A DNA stretch of 54,147 nt from Bacteroidales bacterium (GCA_003249255.1 QKJP01000032.1:1-54147); one strand, 5' to 3'; shown: positions 24,227 to 31,863, numbered from the stretch's first letter. Numbers and translations are program-made. Notes: generated from the sequence alone by a model not told the origin.

Positions 24227-24633
24227 TATATTAGTTTATTTAAGTTCTGCCAGGCTTCTTTAAAAAGTCCGATGTATGTTTGAGTCACTTTATTAACAAT
24301 GGTATCAGAAATTTCATTGTCGTAGGTGTGAGAGCTAAGGTTTCGGCTATTGATCATATCCATCCAGTCCTTGCCTGAAGAAATAAGGCCGGCAGAAAAT
24401 GCTTCTCTAGTCGCATCTTTTGAACCATAAATTGCAGTGTTACCTCTTTCTGCAAAGAAATCTTTTATCGTTTTCCAAAATAATTCATGAGTAAATTCGA
24501 ATCCTTGTATCAAGCCTTGTTTTTCTAAATCAGATAACTCTCTTTGATTATGAAGATCAACAGCACTTTCTAATGTTTTTAATGCTTTTGTGAAATTAGC
24601 GAAGCGTTGTTTCCAGCGGATTTCGTTTTTCAT
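24226..24633 (-). CDS. HEPN-type toxin, HepT/HI0074 family (pair 1)
   Basis: A 135-aa all-helical protein of the HI0074 (nucleotidyltransferase substrate-binding) family. The HEPN ribonuclease motif R-x4-H-x-Y is present as RNLSSHTY: R97, H102, Y104. The tyrosine is the residue AMPylated in the known HepT/MntA system. The N-terminus MKNEIRWKQRFANFTKAL is shared with the HEPN genes of pairs 2 and 3, but most other positions differ, so the three are old paralogues. It is upstream in the pair, opposite to many toxin-antitoxin operons in which the antitoxin comes first. Confidence 0.85.
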   Translation of the reverse strand: MKNEIRWKQRFANFTKALKTLESAVDLHNQRELSDLEKQGLIQGFEFTHELFWKTIKDFFAERGNTAIYGSKDATREAFSAGLISSGKDWMDMINSRNLSSHTYDNEISDTIVNKVTQTYIGLFKEAWQNLNKLI

Positions 24634-24639
24634 ATTTTT

Positions 24640-24879
24640 AATTGCCGAGTTGTTGATTTGCCGAGTTGTTAAGTTGTTTAAATTGTGGAGTTGTTAAGTT
24701 GCCAAGTTGTTGATTTGGATAGTTGTAAAATTGCCTAATTATTTGTTCATAACTTGAATAGCTAAAAATTAGGACTAGTGTTGTAATATCATGTCAATTC
24801 AACAGTTCCGCAATTTGACAATTCTGCAGTTTGGCAAATTAACAGTTAGACAATTAAGCAATTGGGAAGTTCAACAATT
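24640..24879. repeat. Octamer palindrome B (13 + 11 units)
   Basis: Left arm 24640-24744: 13 units in 8-base phase with one 9-base unit at 24680-24688. Right arm 24792-24879: 11 unbroken units on the other strand, the last running through the stop codon of the second nucleotidyltransferase (24871). The apex resembles those of A and C (TAGTGTTGTAATATCATG at about 24776) but lacks about 17 bases that contain TTTGTTCGAATCTAAT in A and C. Confidence 0.88.
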
Positions 24880-25209
24880 TTTACATAATGAACCTGGATT
24901 TATCTTTTTATATAAGTATTTACCCTCACTTAGAATATGTTCTTTAAGATCCGAATTATTGATGGTTTCAAAATGCACCACATCGATGAAATAGGGAATG
25001 GGTAATTCTTCATTAAGTATTTCGCTGATGTGCGCTATTTCATCATGTGTAATGTTTGAACCGAAAACGGAAATATCTATATCAGAACCTTTTTTGTAGT
25101 TTCCAATTGCTCTTGAACCAAAAATGATGGCTTGAGAAATGTTTTCAAATTTTTCTAAGGTTTGAATAATCAGATTGTAGGAATTGGTATAAATGCCAAA
25201 ACTATTCAT
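24871..25209 (-). CDS. Minimal nucleotidyltransferase, MntA-type antitoxin (pair 2)
   Basis: A 112-aa protein of the MntA/HI0073 kind with the full motif GS-x10-D-x-D: FGSRAIGNYKKGSDIDISV, GS at 31-32 and D43/D45, and a later acidic strand YFIDVVHFE. It overlaps the end of its HEPN gene by 8 bases, so the pair is translationally coupled. The C-terminus (KKINPGSLCKNC) extends past its relatives into octamer sequence, as though the repeat had run over the original stop codon. Otherwise it is intact and presumably active. Confidence 0.85.
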   Translation of the reverse strand: MNSFGIYTNSYNLIIQTLEKFENISQAIIFGSRAIGNYKKGSDIDISVFGSNITHDEIAHISEILNEELPIPYFIDVVHFETINNSDLKEHILSEGKYLYKKINPGSLCKNC

Positions 25210-25612
25210 TTACTTCCTTTTGAAAAAAGTTATTTAATTTCTCAATTTCAGGGAAAAAGTTTTGGGCAATTTGACTTACTACTTCTTGAAAAATTTCTTC
25301 ATTATAAGTATGCGACATGAGATTTCTTTTTTCTAACATTAGAAGCCATAATTCGCCATTTTCAATTAATTCAAACTGAAAAGATTGTTTAATAACATCG
25401 CGTGCAAACTTGACTTCTTCACCTTTACTTTCCAAATAATCTTTAAGTGTTTTCCAAGCTAATTCAAACGTGTATTCAAAACGTTGCACAAGCCCCTCTT
25501 TTGCCAGATCATCTAATTCATCAATGCGATTAACTGCATTTTGTAATTGAGAAAAGGCTTTGTTGAAATTTGAGTAGCGTTGTTTCCAGCGGATTTCTTT
25601 TGGGTTCGTCAT
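25202..25612 (-). CDS. HEPN-type toxin, HepT/HI0074 family (pair 2)
   Basis: A 136-aa helical protein, MTNPKEIRWKQRYSNFNKAF at the start. The HEPN motif is RNLMSHTY with R96, H101 and Y103; FEYTFELAWKTLKDYLESKG is the conserved helix that packs against the nucleotidyltransferase in HI0073/HI0074. The first ten codons are almost the same as those of pair 3, the rest only moderately similar. The gene is bordered upstream by octamer palindrome C. Confidence 0.86.
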   Translation of the reverse strand: MTNPKEIRWKQRYSNFNKAFSQLQNAVNRIDELDDLAKEGLVQRFEYTFELAWKTLKDYLESKGEEVKFARDVIKQSFQFELIENGELWLLMLEKRNLMSHTYNEEIFQEVVSQIAQNFFPEIEKLNNFFQKEVNE

Positions 25613-25618
25613 GTTTTT

Positions 25619-25888
25619 TAATGCAGAGTTGTTGAATTGTCAAGTTGTTAATTTGCTGAGTTGTCTAATTGTAGAGTTGCTGATTTGAAAAGTTGTTAAA
25701 TCGCTGAGTTGTCGAGTTGATTGTTGACAATTTGTTAATTGAAGAATGAACTAATGTTGTAATAATATGTTTGTTCGAATCTAATTTCAATTAAGCAAAT
25801 TAGAAGATTGGTAACTCTACAGTTCTGCATATCCACAGTTCAGCAACCTTACAATTTAGCAACTCTACAGTTAATCAGATAGGCAATT
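25619..25888. repeat. Octamer palindrome C (13 + 13 units)
   Basis: Left arm 25619-25722, 13 units (AGTTGTTG, AATTGTCA, AGTTGTTA, ATTTGCTG and so on). Right arm 25785-25888, 13 units on the opposite strand. A perfect 12-base pairing, TGTAGAGTTGCT at 25670-25681 with AGCAACTCTACA at 25858-25869, shows that the arms can pair locally. The apex (25741-25785) repeats that of palindrome A exactly for 45 bases, and after one mismatch for 13 more. This structure occupies most of the 342-base gap; 25889-25954 holds nothing else. Confidence 0.9.
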
Positions 25889-25954
25889 TGGCAAAAAACA
25901 AAAAAACTTTCACCTCATTTTTCACGAACCCAAGCGTTTTTTCCATAGTACTTT

Positions 25955-26278
25955 CTATTCTCTGTTATTCGTACTTGATTTATCGTAAAAGCATTTACCC
26001 ACCGTATCAATATGCTTTTTAAGCTCCTCATTTTTTAATTGATGATAATTAAGAATGTCAAAAAAGTAAGGCATTGGACTTTCTTCTTCTAAATCGTATT
26101 TGATTTCACTTATGGTTGTAAAAGAAATGCTTTCTCCTATTAGTGCAATGTCTACATCAGAACCTCTTTTAAAATTACCCATGGCTCTGGAGCCGAATAA
26201 AACTGCCTTTTCTATTTCAGGATGGTTTTTAATCGTATTTATAATATAGAGCAGGTCTTTTTCTTTTAGTCCCCCCAT
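25955..26278 (-). CDS. Minimal nucleotidyltransferase, MntA-type antitoxin (pair 3)
   Basis: A 107-aa MntA/HI0073-like protein. FGSRAMGNFKRGSDVDIAL carries GS (29-30) and D41/D43 of the catalytic GS-x10-D-x-D; MPYFFDILNYHQL supplies the later Asp. It begins on the last base of the HEPN stop codon (TAATG). As in the other two pairs the order is HEPN gene first, nucleotidyltransferase second. Function as antitoxin is inferred from characterised HepT/MntA. Confidence 0.85.
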   Translation of the reverse strand: MGGLKEKDLLYIINTIKNHPEIEKAVLFGSRAMGNFKRGSDVDIALIGESISFTTISEIKYDLEEESPMPYFFDILNYHQLKNEELKKHIDTVGKCFYDKSSTNNRE

Positions 26279-26682
26279 TATTTAATTCTATCATTAAAGA
26301 AATTTTCTAATTGAATCAGGCAGGTGAGGTATTGGTTTTTAATTAATTGTTCAGCTTCAATGGCGTTGTTCTCATCATAAGTATGAGCCATTAGGTTTCT
26401 TTTCTGAAGAGCATCAATCCATATATGACCGTCTTCAATAATTCCATCCTGATAGGCTTGTTGAATGGTTTCTCTTGGGGAACGAATGTCATAACCTGTA
26501 TCCTCAAGAAAATCTTTCATGGTTTTCCATGCTAATTCAAAAGTCATTTCAAAGAACTGTATCATCCCGGCTCTGTAAATCTCATCAGGAGTCTCAATGG
26601 CAGTCGCTTTTTTTAATCTACTCAATACTTTGACGAATTCATTGTAGCGTTGTTTCCAGCGGATTTCTTTGGGGTTCGTCAT
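26278..26682 (-). CDS. HEPN-type toxin, HepT/HI0074 family (pair 3)
   Basis: A 134-aa HEPN protein beginning MTNPKEIRWKQRYNEFVKVL. The ribonuclease motif is RNLMAHTY, with R95, H100 and Y102. FEMTFELAWKTMKDFLEDTG matches the corresponding helix of pair 2. All three HEPN copies keep the catalytic Arg, His and Tyr, so none looks dead. It is the right-most pair of the island and is bordered by octamer palindrome D, beyond which the biosynthetic genes resume. Confidence 0.86.
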   Translation of the reverse strand: MTNPKEIRWKQRYNEFVKVLSRLKKATAIETPDEIYRAGMIQFFEMTFELAWKTMKDFLEDTGYDIRSPRETIQQAYQDGIIEDGHIWIDALQKRNLMAHTYDENNAIEAEQLIKNQYLTCLIQLENFFNDRIK

Positions 26683-26689
26683 GTTTATT

Positions 26690-26934
26690 AATTGCTGAGT
26701 TGCTAAACTGCTGAGTTGATAATTTGCTGAGTTGTTTAGTTGAATAATTGCTTTATTGCTCTTTTGTTAAGTTCTATAATTGCTGAATAGTTCAGGTGTT
26801 TAGTCGCTCAGTTGTTGAGTTGCTTAATTGTTTGTTCGAATATATTGTACAAATCGACAATTCCACAATTTTGCAAATCCTCAATTAAGCAGCTAGACAA
26901 TTTGCACATCGACACATTAGCTATTTAGCACATT
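26690..26934. repeat. Octamer palindrome D (18 + 11 units)
   Basis: Left arm 26690-26833, 18 unbroken units (AATTGCTG, AGTTGCTA, AACTGCTG and so on). The apex is only 13 bases (26834-26846, GTTCGAATATATT), keeping the TTCGAAT seen in A and C. Right arm 26847-26934, 11 units on the other strand; the outermost four change to the AATGTGnn type, which also occurs inverted at 29740-29771. It fills most of the 313-base gap before the dehydrogenase; 26935-26995 holds no other feature. Confidence 0.88.
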
Positions 26935-26995
26935 AATATCTTCTATCTTATCAACCTAATAATCTATAAACTAATGGCCTAAAGGCCTAACTCCC

Positions 26996-28291
26996 TTACA
27001 ACCTGCCATCAATCACATCAATAGGTAAAACCGACTTTACATCATAGATGATAGAATTGTTTTTCCTTTTTATTTCATCCAGCTTTAGCGACAAAAATTC
27101 ATTGTGGGCAACAGCTAAAATGATGGCGTCGTATTTTTGGTTTTCAACACATCCAAGGTGTTGTTCAGAAATTAAATTGTATTCGTGATTCACTTCTTCC
27201 GGATTGGCCCACGGATCGCAGATGTTGACTTCGCAACCATAATCTTCCAATTCATGAATCACATCTACAACTTTGGTATTACGAATGTCAGGGCAATTTT
27301 CTTTAAAAGTAATTCCTAAACAAAGTACTTTGCTTTTTTTAACCGGATGACCTTTGTGGATCATTAATTTAACAACTTGAGATGCAATCCAGTTACCCAT
27401 TCCATCATTGGTTCTTCTTCCAGCTAAGATGATTTGGGGATGATATCCGGCTTCTTGAGCTTTCTGAGCCAGGTAATACGGATCTACACCAATACAATGA
27501 CCTCCTACCAGTCCCGGTTTAAACGGTAAAAAGTTCCATTTGGTTCCTGCTGCCTTTAGAACTTCGGTAGTGTCGATGTTAAGTTTTGAAAAGATTTTAG
27601 CCAGTTCGTTCACAAAGGCAATGTTAATATCACGCTGGCTGTTTTCAATCACTTTGGCTGCTTCTGCAACTTTAATTGAAGATGCTTTATAAGTTCCTGC
27701 AGTGATCACGGTTTTGTATAGCTGGTCAATTGTTTCTGCAGCTTCCGGTGTGGATCCTGAGGTGACTTTCAAGATTTTCGAAACAGTATGTTCTTTGTCT
27801 CCCGGATTAATACGTTCAGGTGAATATCCTACAAAAAAGTCAGTATTAAACTTTAATCCGGATTTGTTTTCGAGCACCGGAATACATTCTTCTTCAGTTA
27901 ATCCCGGATAAACCGTTGATTCGTATATAACAATGTCGTTTTTGCTTAGTACAGAAGCCACCGTTTCACTGGCTTTGATTAATGGAGTGATAACGGGATT
28001 GTTGTTTTTATCCGTTGGAGTAGGAACTGTAATGATGTATATGTTACAGTCTACTAACTTATTAACTTCATTGGTGACTATAAAACCATTAGAATCTGAA
28101 GGGCTATTTAAAACACTTTGTAGATCTTGGTTACTTACCTCTAAAGTCGAATCACTACCTTTCTTTAATTCATCAATTCTATCTTTTTTTATATCGAAGC
28201 CGACTGTTTTATATTTTTTTGCAAACTCAACAGCAAGAGGAAGACCAACGTAGCCTAATCCTATTATGGCAATTTTATGATTTGAATTCAT
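26996..28291 (-). CDS. Nucleotide-sugar 6-dehydrogenase (UDP-HexNAc type)
   Basis: A UDP-glucose/GDP-mannose dehydrogenase family enzyme, 431 aa, oxidising C6 of a UDP-sugar to the uronic acid with two [23 protein letters not shown] at 6-25 binds NAD; the catalytic cysteine is in [13 protein letters not shown] (about 265-277), and [17 protein letters not shown] has the active-site Asn. [11 protein letters not shown] and [12 protein letters not shown] are typical of the TviB/WbpO branch, which acts on UDP-GlcNAc or UDP-GalNAc. Paired with wecB in the same locus it could instead supply ManNAcA, so I give no gene symbol. It is intact. Confidence 0.87.
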   Translation of the reverse strand: MNSNHKIAIIGLGYVGLPLAVEFAKKYKTVGFDIKKDRIDELKKGSDSTLEVSNQDLQSVLNSPSDSNGFIVTNEVNKLVDCNIYIITVPTPTDKNNNPVITPLIKASETVASVLSKNDIVIYESTVYPGLTEEECIPVLENKSGLKFNTDFFVGYSPERINPGDKEHTVSKILKVTSGSTPEAAETIDQLYKTVITAGTYKASSIKVAEAAKVIENSQRDINIAFVNELAKIFSKLNIDTTEVLKAAGTKWNFLPFKPGLVGGHCIGVDPYYLAQKAQEAGYHPQIILAGRRTNDGMGNWIASQVVKLMIHKGHPVKKSKVLCLGITFKENCPDIRNTKVVDVIHELEDYGCEVNICDPWANPEEVNHEYNLISEQHLGCVENQKYDAIILAVAHNEFLSLKLDEIKRKNNSIIYDVKSVLPIDVIDGRL

Positions 28292-28343
28292 GTCTGATCG
28301 ATTTTAGGAGGTTATAAGGTTAAATGTTGTAAATAAGTTAAGC

Positions 28344-29705
28344 TTATTTTATAAATTTTTCAGTACAAAAAGCAACTTTCATTAATTCACTATGTAATGC
28401 TTTCCCGGAGAAGAAATCCTCATACTCAGGGAATAGCTCAGAAACCGCAAAGCAAAGCGCATCAATAGCCAGGCAATCCTTTTGATTTTCGAAGGTTTCA
28501 AATAATGCTGAATGAAGTGAAAATAATTCCAGCAAGTGGATACTGTTTCTGTTTTTAAATAATGATGAAGCTCCTTTTTCGATGATTTTATCATTAATGA
28601 ATTGAGCTTTTTTTCCTTCTAAGGCTAAGTGTTTATCTCTTTCGAGTAGAAGTAAAACGTTTTCAGGATCTATGGATAAAGCTTCATCGATGAACTTGAG
28701 GATTTTTTTAGATGCAGTATCTTGATATTCCATTTCAAATATGACCATCCAAGTATAGAAAGGAACTTCAGGGTATGTATTTGCTAATTTTTTAATTTTG
28801 AAGTTTTTTAATTCGTCCAGATGCCCAAATGAATTATAAATTTCTTCAATTTTTTCGATGTGAAAAGGATCGCTTGTACCACTAAATGATGATGGGATGG
28901 TGTCATCATCAATTTCAACATTGAAGAAGTTTATAAATAAGGCTCTTTTCTCCTCTATTTCTTCCAATCCAAAGTGGTTGTAAAATAGCTTTTTGCTCGT
29001 GTAAAGAAGTTCTATTGCATTATCTTCACTTTGATCATCATCCGGCAGATTAGATAGCTCCATAAACCTTTTTATATCTTCATGGCGTTCTTTTACCGGT
29101 TGATCATATATGTATTCTTCGATTGGTAAATCCTCTTCAAATTCGTCCTCTTCAAATCCGTTCATTTCCTTAATTTCTTTTACGTATTTAAAACCATTTT
29201 TTCCAACTGTTTTGATGAGGTGGTCAATGGTGATTTTTACTTCTGTTTGATTGTAATCCGTTTCTATAACCAGGGGGCGGTTTTGAAAACCACAAGCAAT
29301 TGGTTCCTTATTGGTATTGTTATTCTCAGGATATAAAAAGTATTGTGTGGTTTCCGAAAATTTTTTACACGGTTTGAAACCAAACTTACCGGCAAACTCA
29401 TAGCCTGAGAAAATGATGTTATGGGCTAGATTATAGCTAATATTTATTAAAAAGGCATTCGGAAATTGTTGATCAATAATGTTTTGGTATTCAAGGGGTG
29501 AGACGCTCATCTCAAGAAATGAATCTTTTATTCCATAGCAATTTAAATCAACATGATATAATGCAAAGAAAATGGACTTTTCTTCCTCCTGGCGTGATAT
29601 AAGAAGCGTACAGTCTTTGCTATCTTTCCAGTCTGCATTTATTAAGCATTCTTTAATGGGAAGTTGCCTGACTTTTTCTTCTAGATATTCTTTTTGTGTT
29701 TTGAT
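28344..29705 (-). CDS. Conserved protein of unknown function, start codon apparently ATC (ATG lost?)
   Basis: The first in-frame ATG is at 29510, but protein-like sequence continues upstream for 65 codons (QLPIKECLINADWKD, LLISRQ, IFFALYHVDLNCYGIKDSF) to ATC-AAA-ACA at 29705, with a TGA five codons further up. No ATG, GTG or TTG lies in between. The extension reads like a family that begins with a Leu-Pro-Ile-x-Glu-Cys segment and then has YNLAHNIIFSGYEFAGKFGF. So either ATC starts translation or a point change has removed the ATG. The rest is acidic and helical with no signal peptide. Function unknown; a link to polysaccharide synthesis is not evident. Confidence 0.6.
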   Translation of the reverse strand: MKTQKEYLEEKVRQLPIKECLINADWKDSKDCTLLISRQEEEKSIFFALYHVDLNCYGIKDSFLEMSVSPLEYQNIIDQQFPNAFLINISYNLAHNIIFSGYEFAGKFGFKPCKKFSETTQYFLYPENNNTNKEPIACGFQNRPLVIETDYNQTEVKITIDHLIKTVGKNGFKYVKEIKEMNGFEEDEFEEDLPIEEYIYDQPVKERHEDIKRFMELSNLPDDDQSEDNAIELLYTSKKLFYNHFGLEEIEEKRALFINFFNVEIDDDTIPSSFSGTSDPFHIEKIEEIYNSFGHLDELKNFKIKKLANTYPEVPFYTWMVIFEMEYQDTASKKILKFIDEALSIDPENVLLLLERDKHLALEGKKAQFINDKIIEKGASSLFKNRNSIHLLELFSLHSALFETFENQKDCLAIDALCFAVSELFPEYEDFFSGKALHSELMKVAFCTEKFIK

Positions 29706-29739
29706 AGGGTTTTGGGTTCAAAGGGTTGATGATAGGTAT

Positions 29740-29771
29740 AATGTGTTAATGTGCAAATGTGTTGATGTGCA
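29740..29771. repeat. Four octamers of AATGTG type, inverted relative to 26903-26934
   Basis: AATGTGTT, AATGTGCA, AATGTGTT, GATGTGCA stand in 8-base phase. The reverse complement of 26903-26934 reads AATGTGCT, AAATAGCT, AATGTGTC, GATGTGCA: 26 of 32 bases agree. The two copies face each other around the dehydrogenase and the start-less gene, 2.8 kb apart. Confidence 0.7.
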
Positions 29772-29828
29772 AATTAACTGTCTAATTGTTTGATGTGTAA
29801 GGGATGTTATGAATCTTGTTTTTTAGTA

Positions 29829-29861
29829 CGGCTTCGCCCCCTCAGTCCCATTGTGGGTGAG
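29829..29861 (-). other. GC-rich paired hairpins in the upxY downstream leader
   Basis: GGC-TTC-GCC (29830-29838) and CTCA-GT-CCCA-TTG-TGGG-TGAG (29841-29861) form two adjacent small hairpins in sequence far richer in GC than its surroundings. They lie between the end of upxY and the next gene of the operon. They may be an RNA element met early by the elongating polymerase, or a stray repetitive palindrome; nothing in sequence decides which. Confidence 0.4.
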
Positions 29862-29908
29862 TAAGGAGCGAGCAAGATGTTGATTGAGATAAGGAACGGT
29901 TTTATCTC

Positions 29909-30409
29909 TTATTGGAATGTTGCATTGGCTAAATCTACAACCAGAGTGTAGCCAATGTGACTGATCTTAAGGGTTAATTTTTTTTCACCTTTAATTTCTA
30001 CAATTTCTCCTTTTACACCTTTTAAAGGTCCTGAGGTTACTTCTACAGTTAAACCTTTTTTTAGGCGGTCAGTTTCAATGTCAAATGCAACTTGATTGTT
30101 GATGGTTTTTTGCATGGCTTCAATTTCTGAAGCAGGTATGATTGCCGGTTTTCCCTTGTCTGTAACATAGGCGACTACACCATTTACATCGTAAACTGAT
30201 TTTTGATTTTGAGGAGATACACACACAAAGATATATGAGCTAATAATAGGGCTTTCTACCCATTTTTTTCGGTCACTCCATTGGCGAAGTTCCTTTTTTA
30301 ATGGCAGGTAAGCAGTAAGACCCATTTGGGTAAACTGTTGCAGCACTTTCTTCTCAGCTCTGGACTTGGTATAAAGAGCATACCAAGCTTTTTCGTCTTT
30401 TGTTTCCAA
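29909..30409 (-). CDS. UpxY-type NusG paralogue, transcription antiterminator
   Basis: A specialised NusG/RfaH-like elongation factor that helps RNA polymerase read through long polysaccharide operons in Bacteroidota. The NGN domain spans about residues 7-110 (KAWYALYTKSRAEKKVLQQF, YLPLKKELRQWSDRKKWVE, SSYIFVCV), and the KOW domain begins at VEVTSGPLKGVKGEIVEIKG (about 122-141). Its start codon is TTG at 30409; stops lie just upstream and the next Met is inside the NGN domain. At 166 aa it is of normal size. It is the first gene of the minus-strand locus and probably acts in cis on it. Confidence 0.9.
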   Translation of the reverse strand: METKDEKAWYALYTKSRAEKKVLQQFTQMGLTAYLPLKKELRQWSDRKKWVESPIISSYIFVCVSPQNQKSVYDVNGVVAYVTDKGKPAIIPASEIEAMQKTINNQVAFDIETDRLKKGLTVEVTSGPLKGVKGEIVEIKGEKKLTLKISHIGYTLVVDLANATFQ

Positions 30410-30607
30410 TATCTATCAACTATTTTGCTAAACGAATCTAATAAAAAAGCTGAATATAAAAAACCATTTTATCTAGTAAAGGAGGGCATTTCTGAAGTTT
30501 TTTTTAGTTATTTTAACTGGAATTTATTTTAACATAATGAGTGATAGTTGCAAGTGGTTTGTTTTGAAGAAAGCTGAAAGGTGCATTTTTGGGGGAAGAG
30601 GAAGTGC
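30410..30607 (-). promoter_or_regulatory. Leader/promoter region of the polysaccharide operon
   Basis: This 198-base stretch between the flavodiiron gene terminator and upxY must hold the operon promoter. No exact TAnnTTTG is present on the minus strand, unlike in front of most housekeeping genes here, so the promoter is atypical or regulated. A run of T followed by TTTGCAC lies near its right end. I see no invertible-promoter repeats. Confidence 0.4.
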
Positions 30608-30642
30608 AAAAAAAAACTCCGAACTGCAATGAGTTCGAAGTT
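30608..30642 (-). terminator. Rho-independent terminator of the flavodiiron gene
   Basis: On the minus strand AACTTCGAACT pairs with AGTTCGGAGTT around CATTGC, followed by nine T residues (plus-strand A run 30608-30616). It begins 27 bases after the flavodiiron stop codon and insulates that gene from the polysaccharide locus. Confidence 0.88.
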
Positions 30643-30669
30643 TAATCAATATTGATGTGTTGCTATTGT

Positions 30670-31863
30670 TTATGAGCGAACTTTTTCTGCCATTGCTTTA
30701 CCTAATTGAACACATGCTTCGTAATTTCCTTCTTTTAAAGCGTGTTTCTCTTCTACAGACTCTGCAACTTCTTCCCATTTAAGTTCTTCACCTAAAGCTT
30801 TAAGTTTCTTAACAGCAGCCCCTGCCCATGTGAATGAACCTAATACGCCATAGTAATGATTTGCAACTCCCATGTGCGAAAGCTTATTGGTTAATGCTTC
30901 CATGTTAGGGTGTAATTCGTTGCTGTAGGTAGGCGAGCCTAAAATAAGTCCTTTAAATCTAAAGATGTCTGAGATAATAAAGGAAGGATGCGTTTTACTT
31001 ACATCGTATACGCGCACATTTTTAATGCCATTTTCAGCCACTGCGCGAGCCGTAACTTCAGCCATTTCTTCTGTGTTCCCATACATTGAAGCGTAGGCGA
31101 TCACAACACCTTCTTCTTCAGCTTCATATTGACTCCATTTGTCGTAAAGTTCAATCATTTTACCGATGTTTTCACGAATGATTGGACCATGGGAGGGGGC
31201 TATCATTTTAAGGGATAAATCGCCTAATTTTGAAAGTGCTTTTTGTACAGGGCTACCATATTTTCCAACAATGTTAGAGTAGTAACGACGCATTTCGTCG
31301 ATGAAGTAGTCAAAATTTAATTCATCATCAAAGATGCCTCCATCAAGTGTACCAAAGCTACCAAACGCATCAGAGGAGAATAAGATGTTGTTGGTTTCTT
31401 CAAAACAAACCATTGATTCCGGCCAGTGAACCATTGGTACGGTATAAAAAGTTAATTTGTTTTTTCCCAGTTCAATCGTCTCTCCTTCGGCAACTGTTTC
31501 CATGTTGGTGGTGATGCCATAATATCCTTCAATCATTGGAATGGTTTTTTTGTTTCCAACAATTTTCATATTTGGATATAATTCGGTTAATATACGGATA
31601 GCACCTGAGTGATCAGGTTCCATGTGATTAACGATTAGGTAATCGATTGGACGATCTTGTATGATCGAACGAACTTTTGCGATCCACTTTTCAAAATGAC
31701 CAGCTTCAACGGTGTCTATAATCGCTACTTTTTCATCTGCAATTAAATATGAATTGTAAGCAACACCTCGGTCAAGTGGCCACATGTTTTCGAATAAGTG
31801 TGTACGTCTATCATTTACACCAACATAAAAAATCTGCTCTGACAGATTAACCGGATTATACAT
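30670..31863 (-). CDS. Flavodiiron protein (O2/NO reductase)
   Basis: A cytoplasmic enzyme that reduces oxygen to water or NO to N2O, protecting anaerobic metabolism. The metallo-beta-lactamase-like domain (1 to about 245) holds the diiron ligands: H80-x-E82-x-D84-H85 in NHMEPDHSG, then VHWPESM, SSDAFGSFG and PSHGPI. The flavodoxin domain (about 253-397) begins VIAYASMYGNTEEMAE, with LGSPTYSNELHP and LGSFTWAGAAVK binding FMN. Length 397 aa is that of class A enzymes without extra domains. It stands alone with its own promoter and terminator; the electron donor (rubredoxin or other) is not nearby. Confidence 0.93.
   Translation of the reverse strand: MYNPVNLSEQIFYVGVNDRRTHLFENMWPLDRGVAYNSYLIADEKVAIIDTVEAGHFEKWIAKVRSIIQDRPIDYLIVNHMEPDHSGAIRILTELYPNMKIVGNKKTIPMIEGYYGITTNMETVAEGETIELGKNKLTFYTVPMVHWPESMVCFEETNNILFSSDAFGSFGTLDGGIFDDELNFDYFIDEMRRYYSNIVGKYGSPVQKALSKLGDLSLKMIAPSHGPIIRENIGKMIELYDKWSQYEAEEEGVVIAYASMYGNTEEMAEVTARAVAENGIKNVRVYDVSKTHPSFIISDIFRFKGLILGSPTYSNELHPNMEALTNKLSHMGVANHYYGVLGSFTWAGAAVKKLKALGEELKWEEVAESVEEKHALKEGNYEACVQLGKAMAEKVRS

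Noticed and set aside
23058-26934. Octamer arrays considered as coding repeats or CRISPR
   Set aside because: An 8-base period breaks reading frames every unit and stops occur in all frames; units vary at fixed positions rather than being constant repeats.
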